Counted from the first letter of the stretch, positions 44,372 through 53,408 are shown. The stretch is 64,000 nucleotides of DNA from Priestia aryabhattai (GCF_023715685.1 NZ_JAMBOQ010000007.1:62001-126000), one strand, 5' to 3'. Numbers and translations: made by a program. The notes: generated by a model not told the origin, from the letters alone.

Positions 44372-45265
44372 ATGAAACAAGTTTTTACGTTGAGTTGGAC
44401 CGTGGATAATTCTTTCGAGGGTGTAGCGGTTCGCGAATTTTTAAAAGAACATGATATTTCCAAAGCTTCTCTGACGGACATTAAGTTCAGAGGAGGAGCA
44501 ATTGAAGTAAATGGAAAGCATGCAACGGTTCGGTATATTCTGCAAAAAGGTGACGAAATCAAGGTGGCGTTTCCACCAGAAAAAGCAAGTGAAAGTCTTC
44601 TTCCTAAAGCTATACCTTTGGATATTGTATACGAAGATGAGTATATATTAGTTTTGAATAAGCAGCCAAACATGCCAAGTATACCTTCTCGAGAACATCT
44701 AACGTGGTCACTAAGTAATGCTGTGCTCTATTATTATGAGAAAAATAACATTGACTCGACTGTTCATCTTGTGAATAGGTTGGACCGAGACACATCTGGG
44801 CTGCTTATTGTCGCCAAGCATAGGCACGTTCATTACTTATTCTCTAAAGCACAAAAAGAACATGAAATTAAACGCGTATACCGAGCTTTTGTTCATGGTA
44901 AGCTTGTTGGCAAGGAAACGATAGAGGCACCGATTGGCCGAAAAGAGTCAAGTATCATCGAACGGGAAGTAAGAGAAGATGGGCAGTTTGCTATTACACA
45001 CTATACGGCGCTTCGTCAATATTCTTCTTTTACAGAAGTTTCTCTTTCGCTTGAGACGGGGAGAACTCACCAAATTCGTGTTCATATGGCTTATAAAGGA
45101 TATCCACTGCTTGGAGATACTCTATATGGCGGAACGAATCATCTTATTTCTCGTCAAGCTCTCCACAGCTATGAGCTCACTTTTTTTCATCCTTTTTTTA
45201 AAAAAACATTGTCTTTTACAGCACCTTTGCCGTCAGATATGCAGAAACTTCAAATCGTAAGATAA
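44372..45265 (+). CDS. yjbO: RluD-family pseudouridine synthase (YjbO)
   Basis: RNA pseudouridine synthase of the RluA/RluD family. The catalytic aspartate is Asp138 in NRLDRDTSGLL; other family blocks are AIPLDIVYEDEYILVLNKQ and TGRTHQIRVHMAYKGYPLLGDTLYGG (in part). An N-terminal region of about 80 residues resembles an S4-like RNA-binding domain (FLKEHDISKASLTDIKFRGGAIEVNGK). 297 aa. It begins 14 bases after nadK, with GGCAGGGAAGAG upstream, and ends the operon. The rRNA target site is not determinable here. Confidence 0.92.
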   Translation: MKQVFTLSWTVDNSFEGVAVREFLKEHDISKASLTDIKFRGGAIEVNGKHATVRYILQKGDEIKVAFPPEKASESLLPKAIPLDIVYEDEYILVLNKQPNMPSIPSREHLTWSLSNAVLYYYEKNNIDSTVHLVNRLDRDTSGLLIVAKHRHVHYLFSKAQKEHEIKRVYRAFVHGKLVGKETIEAPIGRKESSIIEREVREDGQFAITHYTALRQYSSFTEVSLSLETGRTHQIRVHMAYKGYPLLGDTLYGGTNHLISRQALHSYELTFFHPFFKKTLSFTAPLPSDMQKLQIVR

Positions 45266-45302
45266 AAGTCGCTTTTTTTTAATGAAAAGCGACTTTCTTT
45301 TT
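45265..45302. terminator. bidirectional terminator between yjbO and prpE
   Basis: Perfect stem AAAGTCGCTTTT / AAAAGCGACTTT with loop TTTTAATG, then CTTTTT; it lies between converging genes. Confidence 0.88.
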
Positions 45303-46041
45303 ACACGAAGTGATTAAATTTTTCCTCTACATAAGGCATAGATGAAGGCACCGATATAATATTCCCTTCAGGATACTGAAACGCCGTTAAAGCTCCTCCA
45401 AAAACTGCGCCTGTATCAATATTAATGGTATTATGAATTTTTCTGGCTTTTACTACGGGTGTATGCCCATACACGATAAAAGGTTTTCCGTTATAATGTT
45501 TGGCCCAATCCCGCCGGACAGGCATGCCATTTGGATGTTTTTCACCCGTAATGTCTCCGTACAACACAAATGTTTTTACTTTTTTATCCGTTCTGCCAAT
45601 GTATTCAGCTTTAAGACCGGCGTGAGCAATAATTAATTGGTTTTGATCAAGCTGCACATATAGAGGTGATTGTTCATAAAGCTCAATGAACTTTTTTTTA
45701 ATGAATTTCTGTTCTCTTGAAGGCAAAGCTTCGTACTCAGCAACGGTCGTTTCTAACCCATGAGTAATTTGCACTTTGTTACCGCAAAAGAAGCGATATA
45801 GCTTATTGCAGTGATTGCCTGGACAGTAGTAAGCTTGCTGATGCTTTATTACAAGCGACCATACGAGTTCAATCACTTTTAGTGAATGAGGTCCTCGGTC
45901 TGTTAAATCACCTACAAATCCAAGGCGCCGTCCGTCAGAGTGGACAGGAATCCCGTCTTGCCACTCATACCCAAGTTTTTCTGTTAACACTTTTAATTCA
46001 TCATAGCACCCATGGATATCGCCTATTATATCTACTTGCAT
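45301..46041 (-). CDS. prpE: PrpE, bis(5'-nucleosyl)-tetraphosphatase / metallophosphatase
   Basis: Calcineurin-like metallophosphoesterase with all metal-binding motifs: DIHGCYDE (Asp8, His10), [17 protein letters not shown], and later AHAGL and YGHTPV. B. subtilis PrpE hydrolyses asymmetric Ap4A to ATP and AMP and influences spore germination. 246 aa is the expected length. No strong ribosome binding site is seen except AAGGATG on the minus strand. It converges on the yjbO operon and is divergent from mgtE with 177 bases between. Confidence 0.92.
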   Translation of the reverse strand: MQVDIIGDIHGCYDELKVLTEKLGYEWQDGIPVHSDGRRLGFVGDLTDRGPHSLKVIELVWSLVIKHQQAYYCPGNHCNKLYRFFCGNKVQITHGLETTVAEYEALPSREQKFIKKKFIELYEQSPLYVQLDQNQLIIAHAGLKAEYIGRTDKKVKTFVLYGDITGEKHPNGMPVRRDWAKHYNGKPFIVYGHTPVVKARKIHNTINIDTGAVFGGALTAFQYPEGNIISVPSSMPYVEEKFNHFV

Positions 46042-46218
46042 CTTTTATCCACATCCTTAAAAGGTTTTTCCTTTGACGATATAAAATTACCCTTATATGG
46101 AGCAAACTATGTGTAGAACTTATATATTATTGGGAAAAGAGTAAAGAGCTGTGAGTTGAAAAAAAACAAAATTCATCATAAAGTTAAATGAGTTTTGTGC
46201 GACAGGGAGGTTGAAGAC

Positions 46219-47595
46219 ATGACAGATTCAATTGAAAAAGAAGAAAAGGCATGGTTCGCCGAACATTTATTATCACTTTTAGAAAAAAATGAAATCGATG
46301 CATTTCGTGAAGAATTTTTACATATGCATACGTATGACCAAGCTCAATTTTTTGAAGAATTAGATGAGCCTTCTAGATTTGCGCTGTATGAGATGTTATC
46401 TCCGGAAGAAATGGCAGATATCTTTGAAAATGTAGAGATACGAGAAGAAGATTATCAAGAAATTCTCTCAGAGATGCATCCGAATTTTGCAGCAGACATG
46501 CTGTCAGAAATGTCTGCGGATGATGCCGTTGACGTATTAAATGAATTGGATAAAGAACAAGTGGCGAGTTATTTAACGATTATGGATGAAGAAGCAGCCG
46601 ATGAAATTAAAGAGTTGCTTCATTACGAGGAATATACCGCTGGAAGTATTATGACGACTGAGTTTGTGGCCATTCGTGAAAATCAAACCGTACATTCAGC
46701 TATGCACATTTTACGCAGGGAAGCTCCAGAAGCAGAAACGATTTATTATGTATTTGTTATTGATGAACAAAAGCATCTAGCAGGTGTTATCTCTCTTCGT
46801 GATTTAATTATAGCAGATGACGATACGATGATAAGCGAAGTTATGAATGAACGAGTCGTATCCGTGTCAGTAGCAGAAGACCAAGAAGAAGTTGCGCGTA
46901 TTATGCGCGATTACAACTTTCTTGCGCTTCCAGTTGTTGATTTTCAGCAGCATCTTCTCGGGATTATTACGGTTGATGATGTGATGGATGTTCTTGATGA
47001 AGAGGCATCGGATGACTATTCTAAATTAGCCGGTATTAGTGATGTAGATGATACGATTGATCACAATCCTTTAGTAGCGGCAAAAAAGAGGCTGCCTTGG
47101 CTTATCATTTTGCTGTTTTTAGGAATGATGACAGCGAGTTTAATTGGACGTTTTGAAGATACGTTGAATCAAGTAGCAATTTTAGCTGTATTTATACCTT
47201 TGATTGGCGGTATGGCTGGTAATACAGGGACACAGGCACTAGCCGTTGCGGTTCGTGGACTGGCGACGGGAGAAATTGAAGAAGAAAGCAAATTTAAGCT
47301 GTTAATCCGAGAAGCAGCTACCGGAATGATTACGGGCGCATCATGTGGACTTTTAGTCGTATTAATTGTTTATATTTGGCAAGGAGATCTTATTTTAGGC
47401 GCTTTGGTAGGCGTCTCTGTATTTTCAACATTGATTGTGGCTACACTAGCAGGAGCGTTTATCCCGCTTCTTATGCACAGGTTCAAAATTGACCCTGCAG
47501 TCGCATCAGGACCATTTATTACAACGATCAATGATCTTATCAGTATTTTAATTTACTTCGGTCTAGCGACAACATTTATGAGTTATTTAAAATAA
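46219..47595 (+). CDS. mgtE: magnesium transporter MgtE
   Basis: Mg2+ channel/transporter: N-terminal acidic superhelical domain (about residues 1-125), two CBS domains (about 130-250: AGSIMTTEFVAIRE and ISEVMNERVVSVSVAEDQ) that sense Mg2+, and a C-terminal membrane domain of five helices with the pore motif GGMAGNTGTQALAV (in part). Start set at ATG 46219 after GGGAGG; the frame can be opened at TTG 46195 but that lies upstream of the site. 458 aa, typical. I found no M-box riboswitch in the 177 bases upstream, unlike B. subtilis mgtE (ykoK), so this copy is regulated differently or constitutive. Not at this locus in B. subtilis. Confidence 0.94.
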   Translation: MTDSIEKEEKAWFAEHLLSLLEKNEIDAFREEFLHMHTYDQAQFFEELDEPSRFALYEMLSPEEMADIFENVEIREEDYQEILSEMHPNFAADMLSEMSADDAVDVLNELDKEQVASYLTIMDEEAADEIKELLHYEEYTAGSIMTTEFVAIRENQTVHSAMHILRREAPEAETIYYVFVIDEQKHLAGVISLRDLIIADDDTMISEVMNERVVSVSVAEDQEEVARIMRDYNFLALPVVDFQQHLLGIITVDDVMDVLDEEASDDYSKLAGISDVDDTIDHNPLVAAKKRLPWLIILLFLGMMTASLIGRFEDTLNQVAILAVFIPLIGGMAGNTGTQALAVAVRGLATGEIEEESKFKLLIREAATGMITGASCGLLVVLIVYIWQGDLILGALVGVSVFSTLIVATLAGAFIPLLMHRFKIDPAVASGPFITTINDLISILIYFGLATTFMSYLK

Positions 47596-47610
47596 TAACA
47601 GGAACTTTAG

Positions 47611-47641
47611 AATTCGGCATGAGTAATCATGTCGGATTTTC
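47611..47641 (+). terminator. terminator of mgtE
   Basis: Stem AATTCGGCATGA / TCATGTCGGATT (two wobble pairs), loop GTAA, then TTTCATT. Confidence 0.7.
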
Positions 47642-47754
47642 ATTATCAGTTCATATAGTTGACAGAGAGCCTTCAAGCTTTTATGATTAACCTTTAATTT
47701 TGAATACTAACGTCTTCGTTTTACAAATAGCGAAGGTAAAAGGAGGGGAATCTA

Positions 47755-49614
47755 ATGGAACAGCACGCGTCCTTTACATCACTTGTTATCGTCATTAGTT
47801 TGGCCTTTTTAACGCCTATACTGTTGCATCGGTTTAAACTCAACATTATACCTGTAGTCGTGGCTGAAATTATTATGGGATTAATTATAGGAAAAAGTGG
47901 TTTTGACCTTGTTGAGCAGGATATGTGGCTTGAAACACTTTCCACTCTAGGCTTTATCTTTTTGATGTTTTTAAGTGGTTTAGAAATTGATTTTTCTGCT
48001 TTTGCGGGAGGAAATTCAAAAGACAAAAAGGCATCAGGGGCGAAAGTGCCAAATGCTTTTTCCATTTCTATACTAGTGTTTGCAGCTATCTTTGCGGTTT
48101 CACTATTTTTGTCCTATGTTTTTGTATGGACAGGTTTTATTGATAATGCCTTTTTGATGACGCTTATTATTTCTACCATTTCACTAGGAGTAGTAGTGCC
48201 GACGTTAAAAGATGCACAGATTATGAAAAAGCCGATTGGACAAACCATTTTACTGATTGCGGTTATTGCGGACTTAGTCACGATGATTTTACTAGCCGTA
48301 TTTGCTTCCGTCTATGATAAATCAGGAAATAGTAATACATGGTTGATTTTAATTTTATTTGGAGTAGGAGTGATTTTATACTTCATAGGGAAGCAGTTTA
48401 AAAACCGATCGTTTCTTGAAACAATGTCTAAAGGCACAATTCAAATCGACACGCGCGCCGTATTTGCACTCATTATCATTCTGGTGGGCCTTTCGGAATC
48501 AATTGGTGTTGAGAACATTTTAGGCGCTTTTTTAGCGGGATCACTCGTTTCTCTTCTTGCGCCTAACAAAAACTTAGTTCATAAATTAGATTCGTTTGGC
48601 TACGGATTTTTAATTCCTATCTTTTTTGTGATGGTAGGAGTTAAGCTTGACGTTTGGTCATTGTTCAGTGATAAAAAAGTGCTGATTTTAATGCCTTTAT
48701 TATTTATTGCATTGTTAATATCCAAGCTGGTCCCAGCGTTAATTTTAAGAAAATGGTATGATATGAAAACTGTTTTGGCATCGGGTTTTCTTTTAACATC
48801 GACTTTATCACTTGTTATTGCAGCAGCAACGGTTGGTGAAAATATCGGTGTTATTGATTCACAAATGTCCGGTGCGCTGATTTTGGTGGCGATTATTACA
48901 TGTATTATTACACCAATTATCTTTAGAAAGCTATTTCCAAAGCCAGAAATCAATGACAAAAAGTTGAAGGTTAATATGCTCGGTGCAAATCAATTTACAC
49001 TCCCGGTTATTCGAGAAATGGATCTTGATTTATATGATGTGACGATTTATCATCCTACTCAGGACAAGATTGAAAACCGTACGTCCGATTCTATTTTTAA
49101 TATCGTCGACATCGATGGATATAGTCAGGAAACTTTAAAACGTATGGAAATTTTAGATGCGGATGTATTAGTTGTGACAACAGGAGAAGAAGAGAGAAAT
49201 AGCGACATTGCTCTATTTGCAAAAGAATATGGTACAGAACGGGTTATTGCCCGCGTAGAAAGTCCTGTATTAGATGAAAAGATGAAAGAAAATAACATTG
49301 AAGTTTTTTCTGTACTGTTATCTACGACTGCATTGCTAAAAGCTTTAATCGAATCGCCAAATATTTTAAATATCTTAACGAATCAAGAAACAGCACTTTA
49401 TCAAATCAATATGCGTAACCCTAAATATGAGGGGGTAGAGCTTCGTAAGTTCCCATTTACAGGAGATGTGATTTTTGTTCGAATCTTTAGAGGCAAAGAT
49501 TCCATTGTACCTCATGGCGATACGGAGCTTGAATTTGATGATCGTTTGATTGTAACAGGGTCTCGTTCGTATGTGAATGAATTGCGTATGCTTCTTGAGT
49601 ATAAAATTAGATAA
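47755..49614 (+). CDS. yjbQ: monovalent cation/H+ antiporter, CPA2 family with TrkA domains (YjbQ)
   Basis: A 619-residue KefB-type antiporter: 12-13 transmembrane helices (residues about 1-385) with the conserved RFKLNIIPVVVAEIIMGLIIG opening and GLSESIGVENILGAFLAGSLVS, then a cytoplasmic Rossmann-like TrkA-N segment (about 398-520) and a TrkA-C domain with ...GDTELEFDDRLIVTGSR. The TrkA-N segment here lacks a clean GxGxxG (it reads VNMLGANQFTLPVIREM), so nucleotide binding may differ. Position and size match YjbQ. GGAGGGG precedes the ATG. Likely K+ or Na+ efflux in exchange for H+; ion unknown. Confidence 0.9.
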   Translation: MEQHASFTSLVIVISLAFLTPILLHRFKLNIIPVVVAEIIMGLIIGKSGFDLVEQDMWLETLSTLGFIFLMFLSGLEIDFSAFAGGNSKDKKASGAKVPNAFSISILVFAAIFAVSLFLSYVFVWTGFIDNAFLMTLIISTISLGVVVPTLKDAQIMKKPIGQTILLIAVIADLVTMILLAVFASVYDKSGNSNTWLILILFGVGVILYFIGKQFKNRSFLETMSKGTIQIDTRAVFALIIILVGLSESIGVENILGAFLAGSLVSLLAPNKNLVHKLDSFGYGFLIPIFFVMVGVKLDVWSLFSDKKVLILMPLLFIALLISKLVPALILRKWYDMKTVLASGFLLTSTLSLVIAAATVGENIGVIDSQMSGALILVAIITCIITPIIFRKLFPKPEINDKKLKVNMLGANQFTLPVIREMDLDLYDVTIYHPTQDKIENRTSDSIFNIVDIDGYSQETLKRMEILDADVLVVTTGEEERNSDIALFAKEYGTERVIARVESPVLDEKMKENNIEVFSVLLSTTALLKALIESPNILNILTNQETALYQINMRNPKYEGVELRKFPFTGDVIFVRIFRGKDSIVPHGDTELEFDDRLIVTGSRSYVNELRMLLEYKIR

Positions 49615-49657
49615 AGGTATTTAGGTGGGTTTAGTTTTCTACCTTATTAAATGAGGG

Positions 49658-49687
49658 AAAAGCGCTGCATATGCAGCGCTTTTTTTT
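49658..49687 (+). terminator. terminator of yjbQ
   Basis: Palindrome AAAAGCGCTGCATATGCAGC continuing to GCTTTT, perfect 11-bp arms, followed by T-run. Confidence 0.92.
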
Positions 49688-49827
49688 ATGATTTTTTCAA
49701 TGCTGAAAACAAAAGTATAGCGCTGATTTTGTTTCCAAAAAGGCTACCGCAAAAAAATAAACAAGTTTTTCCGTGTGCAAGCATACATTTTTAAAAGAAC
49801 GATAACAAGCAATTGGAGGTATGCTTC

Positions 49828-50340
49828 ATGACTAACTCAAAATCTAAGTCAGAAGAAAACGAGCCGCTAATGTACATTGTCCAGCCAAACGCTACGCAAA
49901 ATCAGCGTTCTATGCAATATTATTTCAGTTCAAAACAGCAAGACAATAAAGGAATAAAGAAAGAGCATGTGTTAAAAGAAGAGCCCAGCTTTTCTTCCAT
50001 TCAAGAAGTCAAAGAGCCTGACGTAGAAAAAGTGGAAGAGATTAAGCTAGAAAAAGAGGAAGAGCGTTCAATTGTTCCCGTGGATATACCGCAATCAGAG
50101 ACTAAAAAGCCAAATAAAATGTTTCAGTCTATGACGATTAAAGAAAAAGTTGAATTTCTATGCAGCTTCCCAGCTCATATGTCTCAACCAATTTGTGAAA
50201 TTACGTGTCGAAACCAACAATATATAGGAACAATTTTAGAATTAAAAGAAGGAAGTTTATACGTAAGCGTTCCTCCTAATAAAGAGAAAACAGTATTGAC
50301 GTTTCATGATATTCAGACCATATCTATCGTTAAAATTTAA
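49828..50340 (+). CDS. cotO: spore coat protein CotO-like
   Basis: A 170-residue protein with a charged, low-complexity N-terminal two thirds (many Glu/Lys) and a conserved C-terminal domain MTIKEKVEFLCSFPAHMSQPICEI ... that I associate with CotO (YjbX), a morphogenetic protein of the outer spore coat acting with CotH. It lies between yjbQ and yjcA as in B. subtilis. Start set at ATG 49828, after TTGGAGGT; the TTG in that site opens a longer frame from 49813 that is unlikely. A CATACATT (49782-49789) upstream resembles the -10 of mother-cell sigma factors, without a well-spaced -35. The cotZYXWV genes that follow in B. subtilis are absent. Confidence 0.8.
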   Translation: MTNSKSKSEENEPLMYIVQPNATQNQRSMQYYFSSKQQDNKGIKKEHVLKEEPSFSSIQEVKEPDVEKVEEIKLEKEEERSIVPVDIPQSETKKPNKMFQSMTIKEKVEFLCSFPAHMSQPICEITCRNQQYIGTILELKEGSLYVSVPPNKEKTVLTFHDIQTISIVKI

Positions 50341-50348
50341 GTAACTCT

Positions 50349-50387
50349 AAAAGCTAACAGTGAAAAAGCACGTTAGCTTTTATTTTC
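50349..50387 (+). terminator. terminator of cotO
   Basis: Perfect stem AAAAGCTAAC / GTTAGCTTTT with a 13-base loop, then ATTTTC. Confidence 0.82.
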
Positions 50388-50417
50388 ATAAGTTTGTGAA
50401 TGCACGGAGGAATGAAG

Positions 50418-50753
50418 ATGACATGGATTTATCTAACATTATTTGTCTTTGCGACGTTTCGACTTACTCGTCTAATTGTTTTTGATAAAATTACGGCTTT
50501 TATTCGTAAACCGTTTCATAAAATTGTAGAAGATCAAGATGAACAAGGAAATACGGTAACTTACTTGGAGATAAAAGGGAAGGGACTGCAACGATGGATT
50601 GGAGAGCTGCTCAGCTGTTATTGGTGTACGGGCATATGGTGTGCGGTAGGAATTTATTTTAGTTATGTAGCAATCCCGCACATTGCTATTCCTATCATTA
50701 CAATCTTAGCTATTGCAGGATGTGCAGGAATTATAGAATCTTTTATGAAATAA
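50418..50753 (+). CDS. yjcA: sporulation protein YjcA (DUF1360)
   Basis: A 111-residue membrane protein with a first helix (WIYLTLFVFATFRLTRLIVF), a charged middle and two C-terminal hydrophobic segments. The DUF1360 signatures are visible: TFRLTRLIVFDKI and GELLSCYWCTGIW with a Cys-x-x-Cys pair. In B. subtilis yjcA is a mother-cell (sigma-E) gene. Start set at ATG 50418, seven bases after GGAGG; the ATG at 50400 is upstream of the site. Function unknown; membrane location in the mother cell or outer forespore membrane is inferred. Confidence 0.85.
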   Translation: MTWIYLTLFVFATFRLTRLIVFDKITAFIRKPFHKIVEDQDEQGNTVTYLEIKGKGLQRWIGELLSCYWCTGIWCAVGIYFSYVAIPHIAIPIITILAIAGCAGIIESFMK

Positions 50754-50762
50754 ATGGACGAG

Positions 50763-50797
50763 TTAAAAGACATATTGAACATCAATATGTCTTTTAA
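50763..50797. terminator. hairpin between yjcA and the coiled-coil gene
   Basis: Perfect 16-bp stem TTAAAAGACATATTGA with its complement, loop ACA, between converging genes. Its T-runs lie within the stem, so it can act bidirectionally. Confidence 0.8.
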
Positions 50798-50800
50798 TAA

Positions 50801-51634
50801 TTAAGGGAAATTTAGCACAACTTTATTTAAAAAAGGGATACCTTCTTGCCACTCTTCACTATAAAAAAAGCCTTCTAGCATAAATGAAGTCGTATCAGAG
50901 GACAGAGGAATGACTACTTGAAAAGAGTCAAATAGTAATTTGTCTTTTGGCTTTAATACTGTTTGCTTAATAGGTTTGATCCAATATTCACCGTCATTTT
51001 GAATTTTTTCGTTCCATTTTGGATGAGCGTAGCGCCATTCTAAAGAAGAAGAGGGAATACTAGAAACTTCAATGCCTTTTTCATCAATAATCTTCCCGCT
51101 TAATATAGCAGAAGCAGTGGGTTTTATTTTTAAGCAAAGTACGGGAGAGCGTAAAGTACTGCTCGTTTGATTTTGAATAATTACGTTGCCGAACATCATC
51201 AGCTCGCTTTCATCTTGTTCTGGCAGCAGTATAGAATGTTGAAAGAAACAGAGGATATCACTCTTTTCAAACCTTTCCACGGGTTTTTCCACAATTTTTT
51301 CGATTACTTTTTCCACAATCTTTTCTTCAATAACGGGCTGTTTTCTCGAGGCTTTTTCTCGGAATGCTTCTGCAATAATTTTTTGTTCAGAAAGCTCGTT
51401 TCTCAGTAAATCCAGCTCTTTTTCTAATCCTTCAATTTCTACTTCTTTTTCAGATGTAGAAAGCGTCTCAGCGTGTTTCTTCTTCCAAAACGATGTATTT
51501 TCTTTTTCTCGTTCTAAAGCTCGTTCATAGCTTTTTAATTGGTTCTGTACGTGCCGAATTTCCGATTTATAGTGAATGAGCTTTTGTTTTAATTGAGTTA
51601 AATCATCTTTAGGGGAAGGGGAGTTACGACTCAT
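50801..51634 (-). CDS. coiled-coil protein with C-terminal beta domain, unrecognised
   Basis: A 277-residue protein I cannot place in a family. Residues 10-100 are a long predicted coiled coil (LKQKLIHYKSEIRHVQNQLK and on), followed by a periodic EEKIVEKVIEKIVEKPVE linker and a C-terminal domain (about 130-277) that looks beta-rich and soluble (WRYAHPKWNEKIQNDGEYW, DKLLFDSFQVVIPLSSDTTSF). No membrane span or signal. AAAGGAG precedes the ATG. It lies in the sporulation cluster, on the strand opposite to yjcA; a role in spore coat or exosporium scaffolding is a guess from context. Confidence 0.72.
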   Translation of the reverse strand: MSRNSPSPKDDLTQLKQKLIHYKSEIRHVQNQLKSYERALEREKENTSFWKKKHAETLSTSEKEVEIEGLEKELDLLRNELSEQKIIAEAFREKASRKQPVIEEKIVEKVIEKIVEKPVERFEKSDILCFFQHSILLPEQDESELMMFGNVIIQNQTSSTLRSPVLCLKIKPTASAILSGKIIDEKGIEVSSIPSSSLEWRYAHPKWNEKIQNDGEYWIKPIKQTVLKPKDKLLFDSFQVVIPLSSDTTSFMLEGFFYSEEWQEGIPFLNKVVLNFP

Positions 51635-51734
51635 CTAGTAGTCTCCTTTCCTGCTGAGCTATGAATTAATTTTGTAAACCTGAGCTGCCCACAGCAGTTT
51701 TATTTATATGTATGCACAAAGCTTGTAAACGATG

Positions 51735-51765
51735 AAAAAAGAGGAGAAATATTCTCCTCTGAGGG
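51735..51765 (-). terminator. terminator of the gene at 51773-52510
   Basis: Stem AGAGGAGAA / TTCTCCTCT with loop TAT, followed on the minus strand by TTTTTCATC. Confidence 0.85.
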
Positions 51766-51772
51766 TATCTAA

Positions 51773-52510
51773 TTAATCAAAATCTGTTTCAAAAGAACTT
51801 TCGTAGCTACTACTTTCCTCATCATCGTGATGGCGTCTTCCAGGGAAGAGAGCTTCACATTGAGGTGGATATTCAATAGGTGCGCAACCACTGGCTGAAT
51901 CTATAATATCAGGACGAGGATAGCAGAAGCTGCCTTCCACTTCAATTTTTACATCTTTTTCAATTTGTACGCTGAAACATAATACGAGCTCAAAGCTTAA
52001 CAGCTGTAAATCACAATGTGATAATCTGATAGAACCACCGGATCCTTCAAAAGAATCAAGGTGAACAACTGGCTCTGTACCTTCTGGAGCACAAAGGTAA
52101 AACGTTTGATGTGTCTTCCATGGAATATTACAAGAGGTAATGCTATGATGCTTGTGATGACCACCTAAATCAATTATCTTAATTTTATAGAAGCCACTGA
52201 TCGATAATCTAACTTCATGAAGAATAACCACTTCTCCATCCGGTAAAACGATTTTTCTAGAGCGGCGACCACCGTGTGGTACAAGTTCAATTACTTTATC
52301 CAGTGCATCTTCATCTGAAGGATCCACAGGTTTACCGTCACTATCTGTTAAAATAATTTCAACGTCTGCGTCATGCCCTAAATCTTTAAGTGCTTCTTCA
52401 TCAAATAATGAAGTGTCGTTAGTAAAGATTTGTGGTAAAACAACTTGACGTCTAACCCAGTCGTACACTTTAGGTACGCGGATACATAATGATTCAAAAA
52501 GTTCTCCCAT
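51773..52510 (-). CDS. probable spore surface protein, unrecognised family
   Basis: A 245-residue protein with an N-terminal LCIRVPKVYDWVRRQVVLPQ motif. I have the impression that similar V-P-K-V-Y-D-W-V motifs occur in spore-layer proteins of spore-forming Firmicutes, but could not verify it. The centre is beta-rich with several cysteines (SITSCNIPW, TFYLCAPEG, HCDLQLLSFELVLCFSV) and the tail is His/Asp/Glu/Ser-rich (GRRHHDDEESSSYESS). No signal peptide. TTAGGAGG precedes the ATG. Upstream on its strand is AACA-15-CATACACT, a good sigma-K/sigma-E-type promoter. A late mother-cell coat or exosporium protein is inferred from promoter, composition and neighbours. Confidence 0.72.
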   Translation of the reverse strand: MGELFESLCIRVPKVYDWVRRQVVLPQIFTNDTSLFDEEALKDLGHDADVEIILTDSDGKPVDPSDEDALDKVIELVPHGGRRSRKIVLPDGEVVILHEVRLSISGFYKIKIIDLGGHHKHHSITSCNIPWKTHQTFYLCAPEGTEPVVHLDSFEGSGGSIRLSHCDLQLLSFELVLCFSVQIEKDVKIEVEGSFCYPRPDIIDSASGCAPIEYPPQCEALFPGRRHHDDEESSSYESSFETDFD

Positions 52511-52576
52511 TTTTAAACCTCCTAATTGTAATTGTCCTTCCTTTACGCTTTTCGTTACTAGGTATCGGACTACTAT

Positions 52577-52603
52577 AGTGTATGAATGATCTGCTTTTAT
52601 GTT
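52577..52603 (-). promoter_or_regulatory. sigma-K/sigma-E-like promoter of the gene at 51773-52510
   Basis: On the minus strand AACA (52603-52600), 15 bases, CATACACT (52584-52577), which fits mother-cell sigma consensus sequences (mACm, CATAnnnT / CATACAnT). It lies about 67 bases before the start codon. Confidence 0.55.
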
Positions 52604-52771
52604 CCTTAGTAAAAGCGGAATTTATCGGAATAAATTCTAGTGGGAACGAGCATAAAAAATGAAGGAAATAATAAACTCAATTACAGCATATTCATGTTAA
52701 TAAAAAGTGTTATTCATCTTTAACTGATTTTTTAGAAGTTGTGGGTTATTTATAATGAAGGAGTGAAGGGC

Positions 52772-53158
52772 ATGAGTGAGGAAAAAACAAAACAATATAT
52801 TGCTTCATTGAAGTCAGAACTGGCTTTTTATAAAGAAGAATATCAAAAATTCAAGCATCAAGAATTTGAGTATGAAGATATTAAGGAAGAATTAGTGGAA
52901 TTAAAGCAAAAGCATGAAGAAGAAAAAAGAAAACTAGAGGAAAAAATAGATTGGCTTAAAGCATGCGTCAATGAACAAAAATCAAAAACCGAAAAGTCCA
53001 TTGTACAGTACAATCATGAAGCGCAAGGAACCATTCGAGAGCTGCAAAATCAGCTGCGTGAAGTGACAGCGCAAAAAGGAGGAGAAAGCTCGAGAGCAAG
53101 GAAGCCAAAAAACAGCACGGATTTATTTTTGTCCATGCAGCGCAAAATGGACAAATAA
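52772..53158 (+). CDS. coiled-coil protein, unrecognised
   Basis: A 128-residue, highly charged protein that is almost entirely predicted alpha-helical coiled coil (KSELAFYKEEYQKFKHQEFE; ELKQKHEEEKRKLEEKIDWL), ending in a short disordered basic tail. No domain is recognised. Start set at ATG 52772 because AAGGAG stands eight bases upstream; the longer frame from 52739 reads across it. It lies inside the sporulation gene cluster and divergently from the probable spore surface gene, so a structural role in the spore is possible but not shown. Confidence 0.7.
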   Translation: MSEEKTKQYIASLKSELAFYKEEYQKFKHQEFEYEDIKEELVELKQKHEEEKRKLEEKIDWLKACVNEQKSKTEKSIVQYNHEAQGTIRELQNQLREVTAQKGGESSRARKPKNSTDLFLSMQRKMDK

Positions 53159-53225
53159 GAGAGAACGTCTTTCTTTAGTCCTGAATATAATGTTATAGAT
53201 AGGATGCTGTGAAAAGGAGGGAAAC

Positions 53226-53408
53226 ATGATGTATTATCATTACAATTATAATCCTAATCCTAATCAATACCCTCAGCCGCTGCCTTATCATCCACAACCA
53301 ATGAAAAAACAATCGGTGAAGAAAGGGCAGCCTATTCCTAAGCCAGTCCAGTACCCTTCTCCAAAACAAGGTGGTTGCGGCTGTGGTTCAAAGTTATCAA
53401 AGCGATAA
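53226..53408 (+). CDS. small Pro/Tyr/Gln-rich protein with CGCG tail
   Basis: A 60-residue low-complexity protein: N-terminal MMYYHYNYNPNPNQYPQP, a Pro/Lys/Gln centre, and a C-terminal GGCGCGSKLSKR. Such composition is common in small cross-linked spore coat proteins. GGAGG precedes two adjacent ATGs (53226 and 53229); the second is better spaced. A terminator follows at once, so it is a discrete small gene. No family recognised; the coat role is inferred from composition and from lying upstream of the YjcZ-type and spoVIF genes. Confidence 0.62.
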   Translation: MMYYHYNYNPNPNQYPQPLPYHPQPMKKQSVKKGQPIPKPVQYPSPKQGGCGCGSKLSKR

